This document shows, in pieces, positions 27,663 to 39,240 of a stretch of DNA of 64,000 nt (its first letter is position 1; every line of letters begins with the position of its first letter). Source of the stretch: Iris pallida (taxonomy: Eukaryota; Streptophyta; Magnoliopsida; Asparagales; Iridaceae); the NCBI GenBank assembly GCA_029216955.1, contig JANAVB010015632.1, positions 1 to 64,000 on the forward strand, written 5' to 3'. Below the pieces are notes generated by a model that ran no database searches, had not been told where the DNA came from, and saw only the letters and a list, made by a program, of their open reading frames with translations. Position numbers and translations under genes: made by a program.

Positions 27663-28148
27663 AGATTATGTAGCATATACTAGAAATCATGCCATACGCT
27701 ATTAAACCCTATTTAACTCATGTATATCTTATTTTTAGGTCTGTGACTTCACTCTGAGCCAGATTACACTGTTGACATATTTCTATCGAATCTCAGGCGA
27801 GTATATTCTCTGATAGTATTTCTGTTTTATGATATCGTCCATGTTTCTTGTATTTAGTATAGATATCATGGTTCTCTTGACACATTGTTCATACAGATTG
27901 GTATTTGTCTGGATCCCGTCATGAAATGTTATTCCTTGTACTCCATGGTATACCTTGTGTAAGACTCCTTGTTTCTCGTGCATTTTGTAGACACGATTAC
28001 TGTGAAGGCTCGCGACCTTCTAAGAGAATACGTGTCATAACGTGTCATGGTTGGATCCACTATACTAGTCAGGGGCGAGGGTATTAGCGTAGATATGTGA
28101 ACAATACCCTCCTTGTATCAAGCCTTGAACCTTTAATAGTGTTAATCA

Positions 28149-29443
28149 TGTTAGGTTTATATACTAAAAGCATCACTTTTGTAGTAACCATATTTCCTTA
28201 AATTTTGAATGAGAATCTTATGGACAAATGTTTGCATATTGTATTTGTTGCAAGTGTTAATACAAATGTCTGATATTCTATATTGTAGATAATATGGTGT
28301 GTGGTGTCACGCAGAAGATCATATTATCAGTTCCCTATGGAGTATTTAAATAGTTCACAACCTAGATGGACTTGGACAATCTAGTGGAAAGGTTGTAGTG
28401 TAATCTGGTATTAGTCTATCTTGACTATAGGTTCACACTAATACACTTTGTGTGTATTAAACATGACCACTTGAGGTTGTTCTGTTTGTACTGACTACAT
28501 AAGAGAACAAACACCTCCGTTATTATGGATGCTTGTGCTCTTAATCCGGATATAATAACGGACATGTATATGCAGTGTGCATTACTTTGACTCATAAAAG
28601 AGTGAGATTCATTATGGATCAACAACCTCTATGAATTAGGTAATAACATTGTATGTATGATTGGGTAATAACATTGTATGTATGATGGGCTGTTGATTAT
28701 AAATGGAATATATGTCCTGATACATCGGGTTGATGATGTCCCCTTAAGGAGCTCATAAGGATTGTCATGTAAACCCTGTAGGTGGATTATATCTGACATG
28801 ACAAATAAAGTTGAGCGGTACTACTTAAGGATAAAAGATGTCTAATCAATATAGTTGTCAGTAACATAATTTGATCGACGGACATACAATATCTTAACAT
28901 AGGGAGCCAAACGAGCATATAATAAAAGGAGCCCACAAATATAATTTAGGATTAGAGAGGTAGTGCAACAATAGCTCATTAGTGGACCGAGCTATTGTTA
29001 ATGGGCCTGGATTGTGTGTTCGGGCTGAACACGGGATATCTAGATCCGTTAGGAGGCCTAACCCTAATTTTTCCTCATGGTCCCTGCCATAGCCTATATA
29101 TATCCTTTATTTTCTGGCCGCCAGATTACTGATCAGAAATCTAAAACTTTCTCTAAATTCGTGATTCACGTAAGGAGAGAAAGAGAGGGCTGCCAAGGAA
29201 AAGAAAAGGTTGGGAGATCGTCGCCCACACGACGTCCAACTCGAGGAAGGAATACGTGCAGAAGATCTTGGGGTCGTCCGCTCGAGATTGCCAGGAATTA
29301 CTTATCTCCTTTTTACCGCAGGTATAATTCGTGAACCCTAGTTTCCGCCTATGAAGGATTAGAACACGTATTAGATCTGTTTAACTTTCTATCGATCAAT
29401 ACGCACACCAAATGAAGGGTCCTGGGAATCCCCAGTTCCATTA
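28149..29443 (+). mobile_element. Solo-LTR-like insertion in D 5' LTR
   Basis: A 1,295-bp sequence interrupts the LTR similarity. It is flanked by the 5-bp duplication AATCA (28144-28148 and 29444-29448). It starts TGTTAGGTTTATATAC and ends TTCCATTA, so the usual final CA is not present. It holds a TATA-like run (CCTATATATATCC, near 29094) and a purine-rich block (29175-29215). A 5-bp duplication, TG start and lack of coding sequence fit a solo LTR, perhaps of a Copia element; the family is not established. Confidence 0.7.
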
Positions 29444-29758
29444 AATCATCCACCACACGTATGATTAACCAGACCAAATCTTGTATCATGTTCCTAAGCC
29501 AATCACATGTTGAAACTAGTGCTAAACTCACATAGATAGTAGTTTCTGATTCCTGTACATGATATACAATGTTCTCCTGCTCTTACATTCATTTACAGAC
29601 TTGATATGCCTCACTATGATTCATGACTCATTACTTTACGTTGTATATTCTTTCTATTTACTGTTACATTTTTAATATCGTCCAACTAGAACTGTTATTA
29701 GAGATTTGTGCTCGTTCTATTCTGACTGGATATGTTGACAAAATTTTACATATTATGG

Positions 29759-29864
29759 CGAGGATGAGTGTTCTACCTACTACGGTCCCCATGACGTAGT
29801 TGGCTTAGATTTGGAGACCCTAGTTCAGCAAGGATTAGCTCCAGCCGATGGGGCTTTAGAGTAG
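29759..29864 (+). other. Short acidic open frame in D 5' LTR
   Basis: The frame EDECSTYYG ... LDLETLVQQGLAPADGALE ends in TAG. The copy in the 3' LTR (about 36540-36645) stays open with the same stop and several substitutions (EEECPIYYG). Confidence 0.4.
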
Positions 29865-30240
29865 CTTAGTTAGTTTAGTTTGGTACTGGACCTTGTCTCC
29901 AGATTATATTTTTAGCTTATTATTATTTTAGTATTTGTATTAGAGATTGTTGACTCTGGACTTGTATTATTTCTGTGTCGGAAATTCTGGTTGATAATTT
30001 CATATCTTGTTGTTTTTATCTTTCGGTATCATCTATCTTTCTTAGAGTTTGTGATTGAGTATATTATATTGTCATTGCTTGTCCTCTGTTCGTAGTTGAC
30101 CTTTCTCGACAGGTCTGGATATTATAACTGTTGTTAGATAGTAGACCTAGACAGCGTTCTACGCCGTTCTGCGACGTAGGCTGGGACGTTGTCTCGCACT
30201 CATGCCCTTACTCTGGGTGCGGGTTGTGACACATTTTTAG

Positions 30241-30258
30241 TGGTGGCCCATGCAGGTT
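30241..30258 (+). other. Element D primer binding site
   Basis: TGGTGGCCCATGCAGGT, nine bases inside the LTR end, matching the 3' end of tRNA-Ile(AAU). Confidence 0.85.
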
Positions 30259-30498
30259 AGAAGTCACAATTAGTACGATGTCGTAGTAGTGCTCGACTTA
30301 GAGTGCTGCTACGAGCCTGCTATAGGTTTAGAAGATATATACTATAGGCTAAGGATACTCAATCACAATTAGGAAACTTCCAATCTGCTTCTATACAACT
30401 GTCCTTTCTTGATGCTGATTATTTGTACTTTAATTGTCCTCCTTTGATATGATATATCTTGTACCATATTGACTTCTTTATTTCGATCTATCTTCAGG

Positions 30499-31790
30499 AT
30501 GGTGATGACTCGATCTCAGTATTTGGAGCCTGTGGATACTGAGAGGTCTGCCACATCTCGCAGACCTGAGCCAGTCACTTCTCCTGCAATCGATGCATCT
30601 ATAGCAGCATTCGGGAGCGCTCCTCCACCAGTTGCAAGGACTGTCCCGGAGGTCGCTATGGCAGGAGCAGTCCTGGGTGTTCTTTCTCCTGCACATCGGA
30701 CTCCTCCGTCTATAACCGAGGATCTACCTCCTCCGCCTCCACCACCTACCGATATGGGGCAGATATTTGCCTTCCTTCGACAGATGATGGAGGCCCAGCG
30801 AGTCCAGACTGAGGCTCAGCAGAGGCATACAGACACGATGCGTCAGAGAATAGAGGATGTGTACTAGCTCGCTCTAGCAGCCGTGGAGTGAGGGGCTCCA
30901 GCATAGGGAGCGCAGTCGAGGTCGGGAAACATCCAAGTCTTTAAGAAGTTGGGGCCTCGGGACTTTAGCAGAATTAAGGGCATCGTCTATGCTGATGACT
31001 GGCTCGAGGATATCGAGCGTCAGATGAGGGCTTCCCGTCTCACAGATGACCTGATGGTCGAGGTGGTTGGACTGCAACTGTTAGATATCGCCCGTACTTG
31101 GTTCAGGAACGAGTCAACTCTTGCTGAAGAGGGCCATTCCTGGGCCATGTTCAAAGACCTCTTCAAGGAGAAGTTCTTTTCACCTACATACAAGATTGAC
31201 CTAGTAAGGCAGTTTCAGAACCTTCAGCAGGGTAGCATGTCTGTGGAAGAATACGCTGTAGAGTTCGGCCGGCTGGGTCGATATGCAGAGTATATGGTTC
31301 GCGACCCGGAGATCAAGGCGAGTCGTTTCTGAGAGGGGTTGATCTGGGATATCAGGATCCTTATCCCCTATTTCTACTCGACTTATGTGGAGATCCTTGC
31401 AGAGGCCGCAAGGTGGAGAGAGAGTGGGGCTTGAAGCCCAAGAGGGACTGTGATATATTTTCGGGGGCTACTAGCAGCACGGGGGCTGCTAAGTGTCCTC
31501 AACTCCAGTATTGTTCTTTTCCACAACACCCGCAGCAGATTCATGTTCCGGCTAGGGCACCAGTTCAGCAGGTGCCCCAGCAGCAGCAGGGACCGGCGCA
31601 GCATGCTCATCTTTGCCACTACTACAGGAAGCTCGATCGCCTCTGGAAAGTTTGCAGGAGGCGATTGGGAGTGTGCCTATACTGTGGCGTCGAGGGGCAT
31701 CAGTTGAGGGATTGTTCATCGAACCATCTCCATGTAGCTCTGGGAGCACAGGCCAGGCCACCTGTGGCACTGCATCACGCCCCGCACTAG
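30499..31790 (+). pseudogene. Element D gag (broken)
   Basis: The first part, 30499-30867, starts MVMTRSQYLEP and carries a proline-rich stretch and a glutamine-rich helix. Three nonsense codons follow between 30865 and 30918. The gag domain then continues in the same frame (30949-31332), with GPRDFSRIKG, QLLDIARTWF and GSMSVEEYAVEF. After a further stop and a frame change near 31415, a third piece (31413-31790) encodes two zinc knuckles. The first has lost a cysteine and the histidine (CHYYRKLDRLWKVC); the second is complete (CLYCGVEGHQLRDC). No protease or polymerase follows. The order is that of a gag-only, non-autonomous element, now decayed. Confidence 0.85.
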
Positions 31791-32167
31791 CAGCGGGATA
31801 TACCCCGCCATGGCAGTACTTTTGTAATAGCGGTCGAGGAGACCCACACCGTAGGCGAGGGACTAGGAGGTTGGTCTTGTACTTTTCTTTTTTCTGTTTC
31901 TTTCCACCCATTGATTGTTGATTGCTTTCTTAGTACCTTTAGCTTGCATATGTGATGTTCATGTTAGATCAATAGAAAACCCTAATGGAGACTGCAATAA
32001 CATGTTAGTGTAAAGACTAAAACCATGCATGTTTGTTCCTATTTCCTAGAATTGCATATTGTATAACTTTGGACAGAATTTAGTAGGCTTTGTTTGTTGG
32101 GGGCTTGACCTAAAAAAGAGTACAACCAATTTGAATTTCGAGGACAAAATTTTTCTAGGGGTAGGAT
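31791..32167 (+). other. Element D 3' untranslated interior and polypurine tract
   Basis: This non-coding stretch runs from the end of gag to the LTR. It includes TTTCGAGGACAAAATTTTTC and the purine tract AGGGGTAGGAT ending at 32167. Part of it (GTCGAGGAGACC) is shared with element B. Confidence 0.75.
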
Positions 32168-33174
32168 TGTAACTGTCTATTTTCAAAATTGAGGGTAATT
32201 TTGTCATTTTTATTTTTCCATATTTTTGGTGATTTTTATTTATTAATAATGTATTCTGGGGTTTAGTTTAGTCGGGTTTGATTTTCGTCTAGTTTCGACT
32301 TGTGTTAGTGACCCGGGACCCAAAGATTATTTAGACATAGCCCAAAAGTCCTACTAATTAGTCTAGTGTAATTAGGCTAATCCTACATGACTAAATAGGT
32401 TCATTTAGAAATTAGAACTTGACCCTTTTAACCCCAACCCTTCACATGACTTAAGTTGAACCATATGAGACAAGTTGAGGGCATTCTAGACATTTCAATT
32501 GGACCCATTAGGGCATATAGTGGCCGGCCACACCTAGGTAGGGTTTTCATTCATTTTATTTCTCCACTTGCCTCTATTTTCCCCCTTTTGAGTTCTTTCC
32601 CAAATTGACAGCTTCTCTCTTGATTTGATATCTCAAATCAACCCATTCTTCTTCCATTCCACCCAATCTTTCAAGGAAAAGGTGCTAGCAAGAAACAAGG
32701 AGCAAGGAGAGGAATCCAATTTGGAGAAGTGTCCGTGTCGAATTCGTGTCCTTTGGAGTTTTCATTGGGAATCCACTCCCAATAGGTATAACCATCTCTC
32801 TATTTCAATTTCTCTTCCATTTTAGTTAGATTTACATTCGTTAGGACCACCCCCATGCATGTATCACCATTAGGAACCATTTAGAGGCTCATTTGAGTCC
32901 TCTCTAGGAAGTTGGGATAGTTTTGGTGTCCCTATGGAGATATTTCCATTAGAGGCACACCATGTGTTTGGTTTTATGTCCAATAGGCTAATTTGGCTTT
33001 TAATTTCAGTTTTAGACTTGTTAGAGGGTAGGTTAACCATGGTTAGGATGGTTAGACTTGTTTTCATTTGGGTACCTATGGTTGGATCTAAGTGGTTTAG
33101 CCTACATGTCTAGTTTGAGTCTCTACATGTCATTTTTATGTATATTTATGTAGTGGAATGATTTCCTATTGTTG

Positions 33175-33176
<2 letters not shown>

Positions 33177-33251
<75 letters not shown>
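33177..33251. repeat. (TA)n microsatellite in D 3' LTR
   Basis: About 75 bp of TA dinucleotides at the start of the first copy of the duplicated segment. Confidence 0.97.
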
Positions 33252-33254
<3 letters not shown>

Positions 33255-33944
33255 GTTGTGGGAGTGAGGGATGTATTTTTGTATATGTATATGTTAGTGT
33301 AGAGAGGGGTGGAATTGATGTGTGTGTAGTGTGTGTGTTGGTAGGTAATGGTTAGAAGTGGGTTATCTTGGTAGGTAATGGTTAGAAGTGGGTTATCATG
33401 GTAGGTAATGTTAGGAATAGGATACTTAGTGTAGTTTTGACCACGTTTGACACAGGTTGACTTTTTAACCAAAAGTCAACCACAAGTCAACATTTGGCCT
33501 AGAATGGACTAGGGTTGACCAGAGTTGACCAGTTGACCAAAAGTCAAACGTAGGTTAACCATTGACCTAGTTGGACCTAGCTTAGACTAGGAGTTGACCA
33601 GAGTTGACCAGTTGACTAAAAGTCAATTGTAAGTCAACCTTTGACCTATATTGTCCTTGTTTGACTTTGTTTGACTTGCCTTGACCTAGTTTGACTTAGT
33701 ATGACTTAGCATGACCTAGTTTGACTTTGTATGACCTGGTGTGACCCAGTGTAACTTTGTTTGACCTTGTTTGACTTAGATTGACTTAGTTTGACCAAGT
33801 GTGACTTAGTATGACTGAGTTTGACCTAGATTGTATAGCATATACTAGAAATCACGCCATACGCTGTTAAACCCTATTTAACTCATGCATATCTCATGTT
33901 TAGGTCTGTGACTTCACTTTGAGCCAGATTACACTATTGACATA

Positions 33945-33955
<11 letters not shown>
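33252..33955 (+). repeat. Duplicated LTR segment, copy 1
   Basis: The segment runs from TGTGTTGTGGGAGTGAGG to TTGACATATTC and repeats as 35163-35865 with few differences. It includes three tandem units of TGGTAGGTAATGG and the W-box-like array. Copy 1 ends directly in a (TA)n tract where copy 2 continues into normal LTR sequence. Confidence 0.85.
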
Positions 33956-33978
<23 letters not shown>

Positions 33979-33979
<1 letters not shown>

Positions 33980-35143
33980 CCCCCTTCTTATACGGGATAA
34001 GTTTACGGGAAGAGTTTACGGGATAAAGCAATTTCTTACGGAGAGAAAAGAAACTCAAAATATCTGGCCGAAATATACGTATGTTTCTCTTCTGAAATTT
34101 ATTTTCCTTTAATATTTAAATCTCTACTCTCTACTCTTAAAAAGAAACATATCTCTATCTTAAAAAATAAGGCTTATTTATCAATTTAGTTTTAAACACA
34201 GAGGAATTTATTTATTTTAAAAATTAGAGATAGATAAATTATTCCATTTATTTTTTTAAATAAAGATAATTTTTTTAAAAAAAGAATCAATCCTTAGAAA
34301 TAAATATACCTTTAAAAATTATATTTAAAATATTAATTTTAATGTTAATCTTAATATTAATGTTGATATTAATTTTAATTTTTAATTTTTACATTAATTT
34401 AAATTTTAATGTTAAAGTTAATTTTAATGTTAATGTTAATGTTAATGTTAATGTTAATGTTAATGTTAATGTTAATGTTAAAATTAATTTAAATTTAAAT
34501 TTAAATTTGTTTTTAAATAAATTTAAATCTAAATCTAATTTAATTTTAATTTTAATGTTGATGTTAATGTTAAATTTAATTTAAATTTATTTTTGTTTTT
34601 AAATAAATCTAAATCTAAATCTAAATTTAAATTCTAATCTTAATTTTAAATTACATTCTTAATCTTAATATTAATTTTAATTTTAATATTACATTTTAAT
34701 GTTAATGTTAATATTAATGGTAATGTTAAATTAAACTTAATGTTAATGTTGAAATTAAAATTAAAATTAATATCAACAATAAAATTAGCACCAAAAAACT
34801 AACATGAGAAATAATATTAAAATTAACATTAATATTAAGTATATTTTTGAATAACATTTTAAAAAGATATTTACGTTTAAAGATAATTTTTTTTAAAAAC
34901 AATCCATCTCTACTTTAAAAAAATTATAAAATTAACTTTTTTATCTCTATTTTTTCAATAAATAAATAAATTTCTCACTATTTAAAAAATAAATAGACTT
35001 ATATTTAAGATAGAGATAGGTTCCTTTTTTAAAGGAGAGATCTAACATTTTTAAAGTGAAAGAAATAAAGAAGAGAGCCATACGTATATTTTTTCATCCC
35101 GTAAGTTTGTCCCGTAAGTTATTCCCGTAAGAGAAGCTTTCTG
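33979..35143. mobile_element. Foldback/MITE-like element inserted in a (TA)n tract
   Basis: A 1.17-kb AT-rich element is flanked on both sides by (TA)n. Its ends are long imperfect inverted repeats. The left end has three units of a 13-bp word (TACGGGATAAGTT, TACGGGAAGAGTT, TACGGGATAAAGC); the right end has three similar inverted units. The matching continues inward through ATATACGTATG and TATCTCTATCTTA, so the arms are about 150-200 bp. The centre holds a hexanucleotide array. No coding capacity is visible. Insertion into (TA)n tracts recalls the rice Micron MITE, but the relation is not tested. Confidence 0.78.
34426..34482. repeat. (TTAATG)n hexanucleotide array
   Basis: About nine units of TTAATG/AATGTT stand in the centre of the foldback element, with diverged units on both sides. 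The valine-asparagine frame read here is an artefact of the repeat. Confidence 0.95.
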
Positions 35144-35162
35144 TATATATATATATATATAT

Positions 35163-35865
35163 GTTGTGTTTTAGGAGTGAGGGATGTATTTTTGTATATG
35201 TATATGTTAGTGTAGAGAGGGGTGGATTGATGTGTGTGTAGTGTGTGTGTTGGTAGGTAATGGTTAGAAGTGGGTTATCTTGGTAGGTAATGGTTAGAAG
35301 TGGGTTATCTTGGTAGGTAATGTTAGGAATAAGATACTTAGTGTAGTTTTGACCACGTTTGACCCAAGGTTGACTTTTTAACAAAAAGTCAACCACAAGT
35401 CAACATTTGGCCTAGAATGGACTAGGGTTGACCAGAGTTGACCAGTTGACCAAAAGTCAACTGTAGGTCAACCATTGACCTAGTTGGACCTAGATTAGAC
35501 TAGGAGTTGACCAGAGTTGACCAGTTGACCAAAAGTCAATTATAAGTCAACCTTTGACCTATATTGTCCTTGTTTGACTTTGTTTGACTTGCTTTGACCT
35601 AGTTTGACTTAGCATGACCAAGTTTGATCTAGTTTGACTTTGTATGACCTGGTATGACCCGGTGTAACTTAGTTTGACATTGTTTGACTTAGATTGACTG
35701 AGTTTGACCAAGTGTGACTTAGTATGACTGAGTTTGACCTAGATTGTATAGCATATACTAGAAATCACGCCATACGCTGTTAAACCCTATTTAACTCATG
35801 CATATCTCATATTTAGGTATGTGAGTTCACTCTGAGCCAGATTACACTATTGACATATTCCTATT
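35163..35865 (+). repeat. Duplicated LTR segment, copy 2
   Basis: This is the second copy of 33252-33955. It leads on into the rest of the D LTR (CTATTTGATCTCAGGCGAGTA), so it is the original context. Confidence 0.85.
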
Positions 35866-36971
35866 TGATCTCAGGCGAGTACATTCTCTGATAGTATTTA
35901 TGTTTTATGATATCGTCCATGTTTCTTGTATTTAGTGTAGATATCCTGGTTCTCTTGACACATTGTTCACACGGATTGGTTTTTTGTCTGGATTCTGGCA
36001 TAAAATGTTATTCCTTGTACTCCATGGTATACCTTGTGCAAGACTCCTTGTTTCTCGTGCATTGTATAGACATGATTCCTGTGAAGGCTCGCGACCTTCT
36101 CAGAGAAATACGTGTCATAACGTGTCATTGTTGAATCCATATACTAGTCAGGGACGGAGGTATTAGCGTAGATGTGTGATCAATACCCGCCTTGTATCAA
36201 GCCTTGAACCTTGAATAGTGTTAATCATCCACCGCAAGTATGATTAACTAGGCCAAATCTTGTATCATATTCCTAAGCCGATCACATGTTGAAACTAGTG
36301 CTAAACTCGCATAGATAGTAGTTCCTAATTCCTGTAAATGATATACACTATTTTGCTGCTCTTACATTCATTTACAGTCTTGATATGCCTCACAAAGATT
36401 CATGTACTCATTACTTTACCTTGTATATTCTCTCTATTTACTGCTATATTTTCAATATCGTCTAACTAGAACTGTTATTGGAGATTTGTGCTCGTTCTAT
36501 TTTGACTGGATATGTTGACAAAATTTTAAAGATTATGGCGAGGAGGAGTGTCCTATATATTACGGTCCCCATGACGTAGTTGGCTTAGATTTGGAGACCC
36601 TAGTTCAACAAGGGTTAGCTCCAGCCAATGGGAATTTAGAGTAGCTTAGCTGGTTTAGTTTGGTACTGGACCTTGTCTCCAGATTATATTTTTGGCTTGT
36701 TATTATTTTAGTATTTGTATTAGAGATTGTTGACTCTGGACTTGTATTATTTCTGTGTCGGATATTCTGGTTGACAATTTCATATCTTGTTGTCTTTATC
36801 TTTCGGTATCATCTATCTTTCTTAGAGTTTGTGATTGAGTATATTATATGGTCATTGCATGTCCTCCGTTCGGAGTTGACCTTTCTCGACAGGTTTGGAT
36901 ATTATAACTGTTGTTAGATAGTAGACCTGGACAGCATTCTACGTCATTCAGCGGCATAGGCTGGGATGTTG

Positions 36972-37253
36972 TGTAATGCCCGAGTCCCAAAATACATAGG
37001 ACTAGGTACATAGATATGCCAGCTGTATACATACGAAGTATACTCCAATATATGAAAACCTCGTAAATACATAAACTGTAAAATGCAGTGAACCAAGAGT
37101 AATCTAATCTTATCCACAAATGTAAGAATAAAAGATATCATATAATCAACTGTAATAAGTCTTTGTATAATATGTTAGACGGAGACAAATCCACTACCAA
37201 CAAGTAAGAGAAAAATATACATGAAAACTGAAATGATTTGGCGGGAGTAGCAA
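36972..37253 (-). repeat. Element E 3' LTR, outer part
   Basis: It starts TGTAATGCCCGAGTCCC, matching 53865 onward in the right LTR. It stops where element F inserted, ending AGCAA, the target duplication of F. Confidence 0.88.
37249..37253. other. Target site duplication of element F, left copy
   Basis: AGCAA, repeated at 47646-47650. The right E LTR has the uninterrupted site (GGGAGTAGCAAGAAAAGACC at about 54139), which confirms the insertion. Confidence 0.94.
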
Positions 37254-37708
37254 TGTCACGCCCCAGAACCAGAATACTGGAGAGCGGGGGCGAACATAGC
37301 CAGCTACGTATATTAAAATGAAGTCCATCTCGCTATACGGTCACGGCTGTCTAGATGTGAGGGTTTACTACAAGCCAACGGTCTCTTAAGGTCAAGCCTA
37401 TTGTCTCAATCTCAAGCAAGTAATATAATTATAAGATGTTTGACCACCAAATATACAATAAAAGGCGTCCCAAATATTACATATCAGCTGATCATGAAGC
37501 TAGACGTACAAAATGCTAGGACTAGCAAGAGTTAAGTCATACATGATCAACCCTAGGATTTGTTAATCATGTTTACAGCCCGTAGGCAGACAGTAAGTAA
37601 AGGTGCTTCGAGCCAATAGGTGCTCGTCGGCTAAACGCCTCAAAAGAATAAATTTACAATAGAGTGAGCGAAACAAAATAGAAAACCCACTCGTAGCCCG
37701 GGTTCCTT

Positions 37709-37819
37709 CTAGTCGCCACCATCGGGCTGGAGGTTCGGTAGATCCTCGGGAGCTGCTCCGAAATCTGGCCACACAAAACCAGCTGGGTCAAACCCCAGAA
37801 AGAGCAAGTGCCACAAAGG
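37709..37819 (-). other. Short acidic open frame in F left LTR
   Basis: The last part of an open frame includes FVWPDFGAAPEDLP and ends PDGGD. It sits about 450 bp before the LTR end. The right LTR copy (ends 45370) is open as well. The position matches the acidic frames of B, C and D, but the sequence similarity is slight. Confidence 0.3.
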
Positions 37820-38929
37820 AGGCCACGAAATAAGAACAAAAGCCAGCATATCAGAACATAAGAAAAGAAATGGAAGAAGGTACAAGTAATAAAGAGTACA
37901 ACAGGACAATAAACGACTAGTGACGTGGGACCATTCCGGGAGCCAGGTTACAACCCTTAAACCAAATAAGGACCGAGGTTGTAACCCTTCGCCTGAATAG
38001 CACTCTGTCTCCACCCATTTATTGTTAGAGATAAGTAAAACAAGCATGTACAAGAGTAGCCAGGTATAGGGACTAGACAAGACTTAGACAAGGCTAGACT
38101 CCATCCATTCACAAGCGGCCAAGCAATTACTACGGCTTACTACTTAACTAACTAGGGTTATCACAAGCCTTAATTACTAACAAGATGCAATGAGAATTTC
38201 CCAGTCCCAAGCCCTGCAGACCATCCAGTTATCCTTCCGCGGGTTGAGAGTAGGGTTGGGTACATCGCCCCGGAGACGATATACCCTTAGGTGACTTAGA
38301 GGGTGCAACACATGGCAGTGCGCTGGAAATGTGCTCTACTCGTCGGCAAGCTACAAGTCCAATTAAGAGCGCCCAGATAAAAAGATTGCCTGTGACTGAA
38401 AATTCTCCATGAACTATAGTTGATCTAGTCATTAGCCTAATCCATGTTCAGTGCGAATTCCTGACCGTGGGAAACCAGGGAGTCGCGTCCTAGATATGAT
38501 GCAAGACCAAACAAGTGGATTACACAAGCAAGCAAGCAGGAACACCCACGGTGTCGAGTTGATTATACGAGTCAAGTTACAAGTCAAGTCAAGTCATGAG
38601 TGCGCCGCCACGGGCCACTATCAAGTTATCAAGATAAATCATGTCAGGGTACTTGTTAGGAGTACGCCACGACGAGCCACTATCATGTCAGGTTGGTCAT
38701 ATCATGAGTGCACCACTACGGGTCACTGTCGTGTTATGCTAGTTCCTTGTCATACCATGCCATGTACAATAGTTATTCCAAACATATTCAGTAAAATCAA
38801 GTTCATGACAAAAGGCGTAAGGATATAAAATGGACGTAAAATATCTAATAAAATATCAATATACAGGGCTATAGAAGAGCCAAGCTTAAAGAAATAAAAC
38901 CAAAACTCCAAGAGCCAATGGTTTACGCA

Positions 38930-39240
38930 AGGGGTCAGGGGGTTGGATTGCGCAAGGTGTCAGCTGCGCAGGGATGAAGTGCGCAGGGTGCCAAGTGCGC
39001 AGGGGCACAGGGCGCAAGGTTGGGGTGGCGCAGGAATGGTTGGCGCAGGCTGCGAAGTGCGCAGACTTAGACTGCGCAGGCAATGGATGGCGCAGGATGC
39101 AGACTGCGCAGGCTTAGACTGTGCAGGCAATGGATGGCGCAGGATGCAGACTGCGTAGGGGTCAAGCGCGCAGGAGCCGATGGCGCAGGGTTGGTTGCGC
39201 AATCGGGCAGCGGCCAGGCTGCGCAGTCAGCGACCAACGC
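38930..39240. repeat. GCGCAGG-word array in F left LTR
   Basis: About 15 GCGCAG/GCGCAA words stand at irregular intervals of roughly 12-25 bp, with longer units repeated (AATGGATGGCGCAGGATGC twice). This is a GC-rich island in an AT-rich LTR. The right LTR has it at 46588-46920. Confidence 0.85.

Larger units (their letters stand above)
26123..30231 (+). repeat. Element D 5' LTR (start missing, interrupted 28149-29443)
   Basis: From about 27177 to 30231 it matches the D 3' LTR (about 33338-36971), apart from the inserted element at 28149-29443. The 26123-27176 part has no counterpart at the matching place in the 3' LTR; its TACC/GGTA and TTAG-rich text resembles the B LTR (24030-24500) instead. 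It ends GGGTTGTGACA before the primer binding site. A GCAGC-rich tract lies at 26170-26320. Confidence 0.75.
26123..36971 (+). mobile_element. Element D: gag-only LTR element, host of several insertions
   Basis: The element reads rightward: truncated 5' LTR, primer binding site, broken gag, polypurine tract and 3' LTR. There is no protease, RT or integrase between gag and the polypurine tract. The start of the 5' LTR is missing at the border with B, and the end of the 3' LTR is missing at the border with E. One reading is that B inserted into the 5' LTR of D and a later deletion removed the left side. Element E then inserted in the 3' LTR at 36971. Confidence 0.82.
32168..36971 (+). repeat. 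Element D 3' LTR (with internal duplication and insertion)
   Basis: The LTR starts TGTAACTGTC after the polypurine tract. It is lengthened by a foldback element (33979-35143) and by a duplication of about 0.7 kb, so 33252-33955 and 35163-35865 are near-identical. It is cut at 36971 by element E, and the final 60 bp or so expected from the 5' LTR are missing. Confidence 0.83.

Noticed and set aside
29077..29334. 85-codon basic frame in the solo-LTR-like insert
   Set aside because: Arginine-rich composition from a purine-rich leader, no domain, and no second copy to test.
34342..34584. Frame of repeated asparagine-valine
   Set aside because: It is a read-through of the TTAATG hexanucleotide array.
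38598..38730. CRISPR-like array
   Set aside because: The three GAGTGCGCC...CCACTAT units are diverged tandem LTR repeats with no regular spacers, and this is plant nuclear DNA.
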